Shown here piece after piece: positions 24,629-32,869 of a DNA stretch of 64,000 bases. Below the pieces are notes generated by a model. The model saw only the letters and a program-made list of their open reading frames with translations. It had not been told where the DNA came from and did no database searches. The translations under genes were made by a program, and so were the position numbers. Source of the stretch: Rhodovulum bhavnagarense (GTDB taxonomy: Bacteria; Pseudomonadota; Alphaproteobacteria; Rhodobacterales; Rhodobacteraceae). Positions within the stretch are counted from its first letter, which is position 1; each line of letters starts with the position of its first letter. The stretch is taken from the NCBI RefSeq assembly GCF_004343505.1, contig NZ_SLXU01000012.1, forward strand, positions 1 through 64,000. The letters are read 5' to 3'.

Positions 24629-25006
24629 ATGGCACATCCCTATCACCACGCCCTGTCCTCAGTGAAAAAATGGGGCGGCACGGTCGACGATTTCATCGTC
24701 GTGCATGCCTGGTTCGACCAGAGCAAGGAGATCACAGCCGACTTCCGGCACCGGGCGCTGCGCCACCATGCCGAAGGCATCTTCATGGCCGAGACGATCT
24801 TCGGCCAGACCATCACGCTCTCGACCGGGCGCATCATCCCGACCCGATGGGTTGGCGAACAACATGTGAAAGAGGATCTCGGCTTCATCCCGAGCTTTGC
24901 CGATTGGGTGAAGGCCATCCGGCCGGAACCCTGGATGGGCCGTTCGGCGCAGATCGAGGCGTTGGTTGATCCGCATCTCGCTTCGCCCGTGGTCGAGGTC
25001 GCCTGA
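24629..25006 (+). CDS. DUF6915-type conserved protein
   Basis: The 125-residue protein contains MAHPYHHALSSVKKWGG, RHRALRHHAEGIFMAETIFG and VGEQHVKEDLGFIPSFADW, matching a small histidine-rich family of unknown function (DUF6915). ATG 24629 has GAGGGGG upstream; an in-frame ATG at 24608 would overlap the previous gene. It is followed after one base by the next gene, so the genes form one operon. Confidence 0.75.
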   Translation: MAHPYHHALSSVKKWGGTVDDFIVVHAWFDQSKEITADFRHRALRHHAEGIFMAETIFGQTITLSTGRIIPTRWVGEQHVKEDLGFIPSFADWVKAIRPEPWMGRSAQIEALVDPHLASPVVEVA

Positions 25007-25007
25007 G

Positions 25008-25205
25008 ATGACCGATCCGGCCTATCAGCGCCTCGGCCTGCCAGCGACGGCCTCGCCCTACACCGTCCTGCGCGCGGCGGTCCGGGCGCTTCACCCCGAC
25101 ACGCGCGCCGTTCGCGGCTTCCGGGCCGCGCGCAAGCGCTTCTATCGGCAGATGCTCTGCGCCCATGCCGCGCGACAGGTGGCGGGCGACAGGCGCACCG
25201 GCTGA
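25008..25205 (+). CDS. Small basic protein, 65 residues, unknown
   Basis: The start codon lies one base after the previous stop (TGAGATG). The product MTDPAYQRLGLPATASPYTVLRAAVRAL resembles a J-domain-like helical opening with HPDTRA in the HPD position, then a basic tail (FRAARKRFYRQML). The similarity to a DnaJ J-domain is a loose impression, not an assignment. Confidence 0.6.
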   Translation: MTDPAYQRLGLPATASPYTVLRAAVRALHPDTRAVRGFRAARKRFYRQMLCAHAARQVAGDRRTG

Positions 25206-25238
25206 TCGCCCCGAACCACCCTTCATCCCAATCCAGTG

Positions 25239-25256
25239 CCCGGCCTCCTGGCCGGG
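25239..25256 (+). terminator. Hairpin CCCGGCC-TCCT-GGCCGGG
   Basis: A perfect 7-bp stem (25239-25245 with 25250-25256) and a TCTTCCC tail separate the previous gene from the one at 25279. Confidence 0.6.
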
Positions 25257-25278
25257 TCTTCCCACTCAGGAGGTCCAC

Positions 25279-25698
25279 ATGGCGGATTACTTCACCCACT
25301 TCTCATGCCTGCTCGACGTCGGCACCCCCGACAAGGCCGCCCGCGCGCTCGCGCTGTTCCAAGAACTCCGCGCTGCGGATCAGGACGCCGACGACCCGGA
25401 GGTCACGGGCTTTGATCTCGTGCGCCAGGACGCGCCTGATGGCAGCGCCATCTGGATCCATGACGACGACCACGGCGATGTCGAAGCTGTCATCCGCTTC
25501 GTGTTGCGCCTTGCGGAAGAGATCGACCTCGCCGGCCTCTGGGGGTTCGAGTACGCCCTGACCTGCTCCCGGCCCCGTCTCGACGCCTTCGGCGGTGGCG
25601 CGCATGTCATCGATCTCGGTGCGCGGAAATCCTTCGGCTGGACGAGCAGCCAGGAATGGCTGGTCGCTGCACTGAACGGGGAGGACGCCGATGCCTGA
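25279..25698 (+). CDS. Conserved acidic plasmid protein of unknown function
   Basis: The 139-residue protein (MADYFTHFSCLLDVGTPDKAARALALFQEL ... IWIHDDDHGDVEAVIRFVLRLAEEIDLAGLWGFEYALTCSRPRLDAFGGGAHVIDL) recurs next to its neighbours on related plasmids as far as I recall. A consensus AGGAGG ribosome-binding site is 4 bp before the ATG. It overlaps the following gene by 8 bp. Confidence 0.7.
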   Translation: MADYFTHFSCLLDVGTPDKAARALALFQELRAADQDADDPEVTGFDLVRQDAPDGSAIWIHDDDHGDVEAVIRFVLRLAEEIDLAGLWGFEYALTCSRPRLDAFGGGAHVIDLGARKSFGWTSSQEWLVAALNGEDADA

Positions 25699-26335
25699 GG
25701 TGATCTGCACCACGGTCTACCAGTTCCCCGAACTCTCGGATGCCGCCAAGGAAAAGGCGCGCAGCTGGTATCGCGAGCTTGGCCCCCATGACGATTGGTG
25801 GGATTCGGTCTATGAGGATTTCGAGCGGGTCTGTGACATCCTCGGCATCCGCCTGAAGACCACCCCCGTCCGCCTGATGGGCGGCGGCACGCGGGCCAAG
25901 CCCTGCATCTGGTTCTCCGGCTTCTGGAGCCAGGGCGACGGGGCCTGCTTCGAGGGCTATTGGTCCCACGCAAAGGGCGCAGCCGCGCGCATCCGGGACT
26001 ACGCCCCGACCGACGCCACGCTGCACTGCATCGCCGACCGGTTGCAGGCCATACAGCGGCGGAACTTCTACCAACTCGCCGCCGAGGTCAGCCACCGCGG
26101 GCGCTACTACCACGAATACACCATGTCCGTAGACGTCACCCGCGACAGCCCGACCTGGCAGCCGCCGACCGAGGACGCCGAGGAGATCGTGACCGACGCG
26201 CTGCGCGATCTGGCCCGCTGGCTCTACCGCCAGCTTGAGGCTGAATACGACCACCTCACCTCGGATGAGGCAATCGAGGAGGGGATCATCGTCAACGATT
26301 ACACGTTCACGGAAGCCGGGCGTCGCTTCGGGTAA
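25691..26335 (+). CDS. Conserved plasmid protein, sometimes labelled as stability-system antitoxin
   Basis: The 214-residue protein (VICTTVYQFPELSDAAKEKARSWYRE ... CIWFSGFWSQGDGACFEGYW) is a conserved soluble protein of phages and plasmids. Relatives are sometimes annotated as antitoxin of a toxin-antitoxin stability system, for which I see no direct evidence here because no toxin gene accompanies it. The overlap with the previous gene suggests co-translation. Confidence 0.65.
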   Translation: MPEVICTTVYQFPELSDAAKEKARSWYRELGPHDDWWDSVYEDFERVCDILGIRLKTTPVRLMGGGTRAKPCIWFSGFWSQGDGACFEGYWSHAKGAAARIRDYAPTDATLHCIADRLQAIQRRNFYQLAAEVSHRGRYYHEYTMSVDVTRDSPTWQPPTEDAEEIVTDALRDLARWLYRQLEAEYDHLTSDEAIEEGIIVNDYTFTEAGRRFG

Positions 26336-26353
26336 GGGCGCACGGTTGAAAAC

Positions 26354-26381
26354 TGTCAGAAAACCGCGTATGTTTCTGACA
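26354..26381. promoter_or_regulatory. AbiE operator, TGTCAGAAA-N10-TTTCTGACA
   Basis: Perfect 9-bp arms at 26354-26362 and 26373-26381 lie 12 bp before the AbiEi start. AbiEi antitoxins repress their own operon through inverted repeats here, so this is the likely site. Confidence 0.7.
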
Positions 26382-26392
26382 AAGGAGCGATC

Positions 26393-26986
26393 ATGGAGCG
26401 CATAGCCGAGAGCATTATGAATGTCGCAACGACGTTGCCGGAGGGGGTACCCTTGGCAGCGAAGGGGCTTTTGCATCTCGGCTCGCGCGCGGCGGTCGAT
26501 CAAACGCTGTCGCGTCTGGCTGCGCGCGGCGAGTTGATCCGTGCAGGACGCGGCATCTACATGCGCCCGGTCCAGACACGCTTTGGACCGCGTAGCCCGT
26601 CGGCTGAACAGGCGATTGAAGCGCTCGCTGTGCAGCGGGGTGAGACGATCGTCCCGAGTGGCGCTGCTGCGGCAAACGCTCTGGGCCTCACGACACAGGT
26701 GCCGGTCAAGTCGGTTTACCTTACTTCCGGTCGAAGCCGCGTGCTGAGCCTTGGCCGGCAGGCAGTCGAACTGCGTCATGCGCCGCGTTGGCAGTTGGCC
26801 CTTGGGAGCAAGACCTCGGGCCAGGCCGTCCGTGCGCTGGCATGGCTCGGGCCGGATGAGGCTCCCAAAGCTCTTCAAATCCTGCGATCCAAGCTCACGG
26901 AGACGGCAAAGACCGAACTCGTGTCCGCCGCGCCGCAGTTTCCGACTTGGCTGGCACGATTAGTCGGAGAGATGGTCCATGGCTGA
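26393..26986 (+). CDS. abiEi: AbiEi-type antitoxin/transcriptional repressor
   Basis: The 197-residue protein has an N-terminal winged helix (VDQTLSRLAARGELIRAGRGIYMRPVQTRFG), the typical AbiEi/DUF6088 opening, then an antitoxin core (PSGAAAANALGLTTQVPVKSVYLTSGRSRVLSLG). AbiE is a type IV toxin-antitoxin and phage abortive-infection system. It overlaps the toxin gene by 8 bp, and a dyad operator precedes it. Confidence 0.88.
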   Translation: MERIAESIMNVATTLPEGVPLAAKGLLHLGSRAAVDQTLSRLAARGELIRAGRGIYMRPVQTRFGPRSPSAEQAIEALAVQRGETIVPSGAAAANALGLTTQVPVKSVYLTSGRSRVLSLGRQAVELRHAPRWQLALGSKTSGQAVRALAWLGPDEAPKALQILRSKLTETAKTELVSAAPQFPTWLARLVGEMVHG

Positions 26987-28001
26987 GGCATTCCTGCGCC
27001 TCAGCGGTAAGGACCGACTGGATGCTCTTGGTGTCGCGGCCGATCGGCTCGGCCGACCAGCCCATCTCCTCGAAAAGGACGTCTGGGTGGTCTGGGCGAT
27101 CCAGCAATTGTTTGGATCGCCCATCGGCACAAACCTCGTCTTCAAGGGTGGCACCTCTCTGTCGAAGGCCTACCGGGTCATTGACCGGTTTTCCGAGGAT
27201 GTGGATCTGACCTTCGATATCAGAGCGCTGATCCCGGATCTGCTGGAGGGCCGTGAAGACGCAATGCCCGCCACATCCAGCGAAGAGCGGCGCTGGTCGA
27301 AACGTGTTCGAAAGGCTTGGCCTGAATGGGTGGCCGGGACCATTCAGCCGATCCTGCAGCAGGCAATTGATCGGGAAGGGGTCGATGCCGGCCTTCGGAT
27401 TGATGGCGACAAGCTGTTCATCGACTACCCGCACCTCGCCCAAGGCACTGGATACGTTTCTCCGAGCGTGATGCTGGAATTCGGCGCGCGTTCTACAGGA
27501 GAGCCCGCATCCCCACGCGATATCGTTTGCGATGCCGCGTCGGTGATCGCAGGCGTGGAGTTTCCCACTGCCCGCCCGCGTGTGATGCATGCGGAACGGA
27601 CGTTCTGGGAAAAGGCGACAGCGATCCACGTCTTCTGTTTGCAAAACCGTATGCGAGGGGATCGCTTTTCTCGCCACTGGCATGATGTCGCCCGGTTGGA
27701 CGATGCGGGCATCGCCGCTGCCGCCATCCAAGATCGCGCGCTTGCGACCGCTGTCGCCCGGCACAAGACGATGTTCTTTGCAGAGAAGGCGGCGGATGCC
27801 ACGTGGATCGATTACGGCACCGCAACCTCTGGGCATCTACAACTGGTCCCAGGCGGCGATGCTCTCAAGGCTCTCGCTGACGATTATGGCCGGATGGTCG
27901 AGGACGGCCTGCTTGCATCAACACCAGAGCCTTTTGGCGACTTGATGGACCGCTGCGCGGACATCGCGCGGACGGCCAATGCAGCGTTCAAGCCTGACTG
28001 A
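26979..28001 (+). CDS. abiEii: AbiEii/AbiGii-type nucleotidyltransferase toxin
   Basis: The 340-residue protein has the nucleotidyltransferase signatures KGGTSLSKAYR (residues 56-66) and RFSEDVDL (70-77), with the later ERTFWEKATAIH motif that carries the conserved lysine. AbiEii toxins modify a nucleic acid or nucleotide target to stop growth upon infection. It directly follows its antitoxin. Confidence 0.9.
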   Translation: MAEAFLRLSGKDRLDALGVAADRLGRPAHLLEKDVWVVWAIQQLFGSPIGTNLVFKGGTSLSKAYRVIDRFSEDVDLTFDIRALIPDLLEGREDAMPATSSEERRWSKRVRKAWPEWVAGTIQPILQQAIDREGVDAGLRIDGDKLFIDYPHLAQGTGYVSPSVMLEFGARSTGEPASPRDIVCDAASVIAGVEFPTARPRVMHAERTFWEKATAIHVFCLQNRMRGDRFSRHWHDVARLDDAGIAAAAIQDRALATAVARHKTMFFAEKAADATWIDYGTATSGHLQLVPGGDALKALADDYGRMVEDGLLASTPEPFGDLMDRCADIARTANAAFKPD

Positions 28002-28022
28002 CCATCTTTCGGAAGATTCCCG

Positions 28023-28319
28023 CTACTTATTCCCGTCGATCCATTTCGACATCAGTCCCTTGTCGCGGAAGCATTCATCCGGGACGGCGCGCCGTTTGAT
28101 CCGGGCGAGTTTCTCCGCGAAGGCCACCTGCTTTGAGGTCGGCAACCGATCCATGTCGAAGACTGGTTTCAGCTTGGCCTGCGCCTCGATCCAGGCGCTG
28201 AGCGACCGGCGGTCCTGCTGAACTTCCCAGGGCAGGAGGGTGTTGTTGCGCAGGGCGAGCGACCGCGCATAAGCGATCTGCTTGGCCGTCGCGGGCAGGG
28301 CATGCGTGGTGCTGTCCAT
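28023..28319 (-). CDS. Small protein of two tandem helical repeats, under an SOS box
   Basis: The 98-residue protein is an internal duplication: ATAKQIAYARSLALRNNTLLPWEVQQDRRSLSAWIEAQ and PTSKQVAFAEKLARIKRRAVPDECFRDKGLMSKWIDGN align over their full length (TxKQxAxAxxLA ... P ... LSxWI). Similar short repeats occur at the C-termini of some topoisomerases and plasmid proteins; the function is unknown. A perfect LexA-type site lies 35 bp upstream. It is transcribed away from the large helicase gene. Confidence 0.75.
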   Translation of the reverse strand: MDSTTHALPATAKQIAYARSLALRNNTLLPWEVQQDRRSLSAWIEAQAKLKPVFDMDRLPTSKQVAFAEKLARIKRRAVPDECFRDKGLMSKWIDGNK

Positions 28320-28353
28320 CGGGAACCCCCTTTCTGGCTTGTTCCTCAATTTA

Positions 28354-28368
28354 GAACATAACAAGAAC
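28354..28368. promoter_or_regulatory. LexA (SOS) box GAAC-ATAACAA-GAAC
   Basis: GAAC direct repeats at 28354-28357 and 28365-28368 with a 7-bp AT-rich spacer fit the alphaproteobacterial LexA consensus GTTC-N7-GTTC exactly (minus strand GTTCTTGTTATGTTC). It lies upstream of the two-repeat gene and in the intergenic region shared with the helicase gene. Confidence 0.75.
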
Positions 28369-28402
28369 AAAATCAAGCCAAGTGTCCGGGGTGCGGCGGT
28401 TC

Positions 28403-28467
28403 GAGAGGGAAAGGAGGGTCGGGGAAGATCAGGCCTGAGGGTGCCCGAGAGAGGGTGCCCGGGCCTG
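28403..28467 (+). promoter_or_regulatory. Structured leader, copy E, before the methylase-helicase gene
   Basis: GAGAGGGAAAGG (28403-28414) is followed by a P1 stem CAGGCC (28430-28435)/GGCCTG (28462-28467) and an inner GGGTGCCC-GAGAGA-GGGTGCCC hairpin (pairs with two G-U). P1 differs from copies A-C yet still pairs, which is compensatory evidence. The start is 29 bp downstream. Confidence 0.55.
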
Positions 28468-28495
28468 TCCATGTCCCTCATTCCGGAGTTTCCCG

Positions 28496-31400
28496 ATGAC
28501 CTATCTCGCGCCCGTTGCGCCTCCCGTTCCTGTTCCATCTCGCGATCTCGCGCCCGCGCCCGCGATACTCGCCGTGGCCGAGGCTCTGCAGCCCGATCTC
28601 GCCCAAGGCTTCCAGATCGACGCGCTGCGTCTACGGCTGGAGATGGAGCGCGCCTTTGGCGGCTCCGATGCCGATGGCGCCTGGGATTGGAAGCTCGCCT
28701 ATGAGGCGGGCGAGGTGGCGCTGGTCCTCTTCCTGCGGAAGTTCGGTCGCGCGCTTCTGACCCGGGCGGGCTCACCTGCCGCGTTGCTGCCGATCGTCGC
28801 CAAGGTGGCGGGCCTTTTGCCCACGCATACCCGGCGCTCGGAAGAGATGGAGCGCTTCCAGCAATTCTCGACGCCGCTGCCGATGGGGCTGGCGGCGATG
28901 GCTGCAGCGCAGATCACGCCCCGTGACCTCGTCCTCGAGCCTTCGGCCGGGACAGGGCTTCTGGCGATCCTCGCCGAGGTCACGGGTGGCAGTCTCGCGC
29001 TGAACGAACTCGCCGAGACCCGTGCCGATCTTCTGCGTCACCTTTTCCCGGGGCGTCCCGTCACTACCTTCGACGCAGCACAAATCGACGATCATCTGGA
29101 CGCAGGCCTTCGCCCGAGCGTCATCCTGATGAACCCGCCCTTCTCCGCGGTGGCCAATGTCGATGGCCGGACGACCGAGGCGACGGCCCGGCATCTGCGC
29201 TCGGCCCTAGCCCGTCTCGCGCCCGGTGGGCGTCTGGTGGCCATCACGGGGGCGGGTTTTGCGCCTGATGTCCCGGCTTGGGCCGAGACCTTCACACGCC
29301 TGACCGAGACCGCGCATCTGGTGTTCACGGGCGCTGTGTCCGGTGCCGCTTTTGCCAAGCACGGCACCAGCTTCGAGACCCGGATCTCGGTCTTTGACAA
29401 ATGTCGCGGTGGCGAGGCGGGCGGCATCACAGCCGATCTGGCGCGCCCGATTTCGCCTGATGTCGCCAGCCTGCTGTCGCTGATCACTGCCCACGTCCCC
29501 CCGCGCCTCGCGCTGGCGCAGGTCGCACCAGCCCGGCAGGGCGCCACTTCCCCCGTCCCGGGAAATCCTGCCCGCACCACGCGCAAGGCCATCAGCACAT
29601 CGCGCGCCACGCCAGCAACACCCCCCACCAACACCGCTCCACAGATCGAGGCCGCAGACCTTGCCTATACCCTGCGCGGTCCGACCGAGGACGGGGCAGC
29701 TGGTATGCGCCTATCGGATGCCATTTATGAGACCTTCCGCCTGCAGGCGATCGACATCCCTGGCGCTGCCCCGCACCCGACCAAGCTGGTCCAGTCCGCG
29801 GCGATGGCTTCGGTCGCGCCCCCGAAACCTTCCTACCGCCCGAAACTCCCCGCAGCCGTTCTGCGCGACGGCCTGCTTTCCGACGCCCAGCTCGAGACGG
29901 TGATCTACGCGGGCGAGGCGCATGGCGCCTATCTCGCCGGTTCGTGGACCGTCGATGAAACCGGCGATATGGTCTCGGCCGCGCCCGACGATGCCGCGGA
30001 CGCCGTGCGCTTCCGTCGCGGCTTCTTCCTCGGCGACGGCACTGGCGCGGGCAAAGGCCGCCAGTCGGCCGGGATCCTGCTCGACAACTGGTGTCAGGGT
30101 CGCCGCAAGGCGCTCTGGATCTCGAAGAGCGACAAGCTCCTCGAGGATGCGCAGCGCGACTGGTCGGCGCTCGGGCAAGAGCGGCTGCTCGTCACACCGC
30201 TCTCGCGCTTCGCCCAAGGCCGCGACATCCCGCTGACCGAGGGCATCCTCTTCACCACCTATGCGACGCTGCGCTCGGAGGAACGCGGGGCCAAGAAATC
30301 CCGCGTCGATCAGATCGTCGACTGGCTCGGGGCGGATTTCGACGGGGTGATCCTCTTCGACGAAAGCCACGCCATGGCCAATGCCGCCGGTGGCAAGGGC
30401 GAGCGCGGCGATACCGAGGCCTCGCAGCAGGGCAGGGCGGGCCTGCGCTTGCAGCACAAACTGCCCAATGCCCGCGTGGTCTATGTTTCGGCCACGGGCG
30501 CGACGACGGTCCACAACCTCGCCTATGCACAGCGTCTCGGGCTTTGGGGCGGGGAAGATTTCCCCTTCGCGACGCGCGGTGAGTTCGTCGAGGCCATCGA
30601 GGCGGGCGGGGTTGCGGCAATGGAGGTCCTCGCCCGCGACCTGCGGTCGCTTGGCCTCTATACCGCCCGCTCGCTCTCCTACGACGGTGTCGAATACGAG
30701 ATGCTCGAGCATACGCTGACGCCCGACCAGCGCGGCACCTACGATGCCTATGCGGGGGCCTTCGCCATCATCCACAACAACCTTGCTGCCGCGATGGAGG
30801 CGGCGAACATCACGGGTGAGAGCGGCACGCTGAACCGCCAGGCCAAATCTGCCGCGCGCTCGGCCTTCGAATCCGCCAAGCAGCGCTTCTTCGGACACCT
30901 GCTGACGTCGATGAAAACCCCCACCTTGATCTCCAGCATCGAGGTCGATCTCGCGGCGGGGCAGGCGTGCGTCATCCAGATCGTCTCGACCGGCGAGGCG
31001 CTGATGGAGCGCCGCCTATCGGAGATCCCGACCGACGAGTGGAACGACATCCGCGTCGACATTACCCCGCGGGAATACGTCCTTGACTACCTCGCCCATT
31101 CCTTCCCGGTGCAGCTCTATGAGCCTTTCACCGACAGCGAGGGCAACCTCTCCTCCCGGCCTGTTGTGCGGGATGGCCAACCGGTGGAATGCCGCGAGGC
31201 CGCCCGCAGGCGCGACGCGCTGATCGAGAAACTGGCCTCGCTGCCGCCCGTGCCGGGCGCGCTCGACCAGATCGTCCAGCGTTTCGGCACCGACCTCGTG
31301 GCTGAGGTCACGGGCCGCTCGCGTCGGATCGTGAGGAAGGGCGAGGGTCCTGCCGCGCGCCTCGTCGTCGAAAGCCGGGCTGGCTCGGCCAACCTCGCGG

Positions 31401-32866
31401 AAACCGCCGCCTTCATGGATGACCAGAAGCGCATCCTGATCTTCTCGGATGCCGGGGGCACGGGGCGCAGTTATCACGCGGATCTCGGGGCCAGGAACCA
31501 GCGCTTGCGGGTTCACTATCTGCTGGAGCCGGGCTGGAAGGCCGATGCCGCCATCCAGGGCCTTGGGCGCACGAACCGCACCAATCAGGCGCAGCCGCCG
31601 CTCTTCCGGCCAGTGGCCACCGATGTGAAGGCGGAGAAGCGGTTCCTCTCCACCATCGCACGCCGCCTCGACACGCTCGGCGCCATCACGCGCGGCCAGC
31701 GTCAGACCGGCGGGCAGGGGCTGTTCCGGCCCGAGGACAACCTCGAGTCTCCCTATGCCCGCGACGCCCTGCGCCAACTCTACCGCCGCATCTATCGCGG
31801 CGATGTGGCTGGCTGTTCGCTCGGGGCCTTCGAGGATGCCACCGGCCTCAGCCTGACCGATGACAATGGCCTCAAAGACGACCTGCCGCCGATCACGACC
31901 TTCCTCAATCGCCTATTGGCCCTGACGATCGACATGCAAGCCGTGCTGTTCTCGGCCTTCGAGGAATTGCTCGACCAGCGCATCGAGGGGGCAATCGCGG
32001 CCGGGGTTTATGACCTTGGGCTCGAGACCCTGCGCGCCGAGAGCTTCCGCGTCACCGATGCCCGGGTGATCTATACCCATCCGGGTTCCGGTGCAGAAAC
32101 CCAGCTCCTCACCATCGCCGAAAAACGCCGCAACACGCCGACGTCCCTCGCAGATGCGCTCGACTGGCTCGATGACCCGAAGGCGCGGCTTCTGGTCAAC
32201 AGCCGCTCGGGCCGGGCAGCCGTGCAGGTGCCTGCCACAAGCCTGATGCTGGATGATGGCACGATCGAGCCGCGGCTGAGGCTCATCCGCCCGACGGAGG
32301 CGAGCACGGTTCCGGCCAGAATGATGGACGATACCCATTGGCTCGAGGCCGACCGCGCGGCCTTCGCCGCCGCCTGGAATTCCGAACTGGCCGAGGTGCC
32401 GGAGTTCAGCGAGTCTACACTGCACATCGTGGCGGGCCTGCTGCTGCCGATCTGGAAGCAGCTCCCCCAGGACGAAACCCGCGTCTACCGCCTGCAGACC
32501 GACGATGGCCAGCGCATCATCGGTCGCCGCGTCTCGCCGTCTTGGGTCGCGACCACGCTGGCCGCTGACGCGCCGCAACTCACGGCGGCGCAGGTCCAGG
32601 CCATCGTTCTGGAGGGCAAGACGGTCGTGCGGCTCGCCGAGGGGATGGAACTCCACCGTTCACGCGTCATGGGCGTGAACCGGATCGAGCTCTCCGGCTT
32701 CACTGATGCCTCCAAAGACCGGCTGAAGGCCGATGGCTTCTTCTCGGAGATAATCAGCTGGAAACTGCGTCTCTTCTGCCCGGCGGACTCGGGCGGCATT
32801 GCCGTGCTGGATCGTCTGCTTGCACGTTGTCCTGTAACGGGACTACATGCACGCGGAGGGTGTTGA
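28496..32866 (+). CDS. Fused N6-type DNA methylase and strawberry-notch helicase
   Basis: The 1456-residue protein joins two enzymes. Residues about 110-300 form a SAM-dependent methylase: LVLEPSAGTG (145-154) binds SAM and LMNPPFSA (NPPF at 213-216) is the N6-adenine motif. From about residue 450 follows a strawberry-notch-type superfamily 2 helicase: GDGTGAGKG (513-521) is Walker A, ILFDESHAM (about 618-626) Walker B, and LGRTNRTNQ near the C-terminal domain gives the arginine finger motif. Such fusions are carried by conjugative plasmids and phages; possible roles are DNA protection during transfer or remodelling. Leader copy E lies upstream. Confidence 0.88.
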   Translation: MTYLAPVAPPVPVPSRDLAPAPAILAVAEALQPDLAQGFQIDALRLRLEMERAFGGSDADGAWDWKLAYEAGEVALVLFLRKFGRALLTRAGSPAALLPIVAKVAGLLPTHTRRSEEMERFQQFSTPLPMGLAAMAAAQITPRDLVLEPSAGTGLLAILAEVTGGSLALNELAETRADLLRHLFPGRPVTTFDAAQIDDHLDAGLRPSVILMNPPFSAVANVDGRTTEATARHLRSALARLAPGGRLVAITGAGFAPDVPAWAETFTRLTETAHLVFTGAVSGAAFAKHGTSFETRISVFDKCRGGEAGGITADLARPISPDVASLLSLITAHVPPRLALAQVAPARQGATSPVPGNPARTTRKAISTSRATPATPPTNTAPQIEAADLAYTLRGPTEDGAAGMRLSDAIYETFRLQAIDIPGAAPHPTKLVQSAAMASVAPPKPSYRPKLPAAVLRDGLLSDAQLETVIYAGEAHGAYLAGSWTVDETGDMVSAAPDDAADAVRFRRGFFLGDGTGAGKGRQSAGILLDNWCQGRRKALWISKSDKLLEDAQRDWSALGQERLLVTPLSRFAQGRDIPLTEGILFTTYATLRSEERGAKKSRVDQIVDWLGADFDGVILFDESHAMANAAGGKGERGDTEASQQGRAGLRLQHKLPNARVVYVSATGATTVHNLAYAQRLGLWGGEDFPFATRGEFVEAIEAGGVAAMEVLARDLRSLGLYTARSLSYDGVEYEMLEHTLTPDQRGTYDAYAGAFAIIHNNLAAAMEAANITGESGTLNRQAKSAARSAFESAKQRFFGHLLTSMKTPTLISSIEVDLAAGQACVIQIVSTGEALMERRLSEIPTDEWNDIRVDITPREYVLDYLAHSFPVQLYEPFTDSEGNLSSRPVVRDGQPVECREAARRRDALIEKLASLPPVPGALDQIVQRFGTDLVAEVTGRSRRIVRKGEGPAARLVVESRAGSANLAETAAFMDDQKRILIFSDAGGTGRSYHADLGARNQRLRVHYLLEPGWKADAAIQGLGRTNRTNQAQPPLFRPVATDVKAEKRFLSTIARRLDTLGAITRGQRQTGGQGLFRPEDNLESPYARDALRQLYRRIYRGDVAGCSLGAFEDATGLSLTDDNGLKDDLPPITTFLNRLLALTIDMQAVLFSAFEELLDQRIEGAIAAGVYDLGLETLRAESFRVTDARVIYTHPGSGAETQLLTIAEKRRNTPTSLADALDWLDDPKARLLVNSRSGRAAVQVPATSLMLDDGTIEPRLRLIRPTEASTVPARMMDDTHWLEADRAAFAAAWNSELAEVPEFSESTLHIVAGLLLPIWKQLPQDETRVYRLQTDDGQRIIGRRVSPSWVATTLAADAPQLTAAQVQAIVLEGKTVVRLAEGMELHRSRVMGVNRIELSGFTDASKDRLKADGFFSEIISWKLRLFCPADSGGIAVLDRLLARCPVTGLHARGGC

Positions 32867-32869
32867 TCC

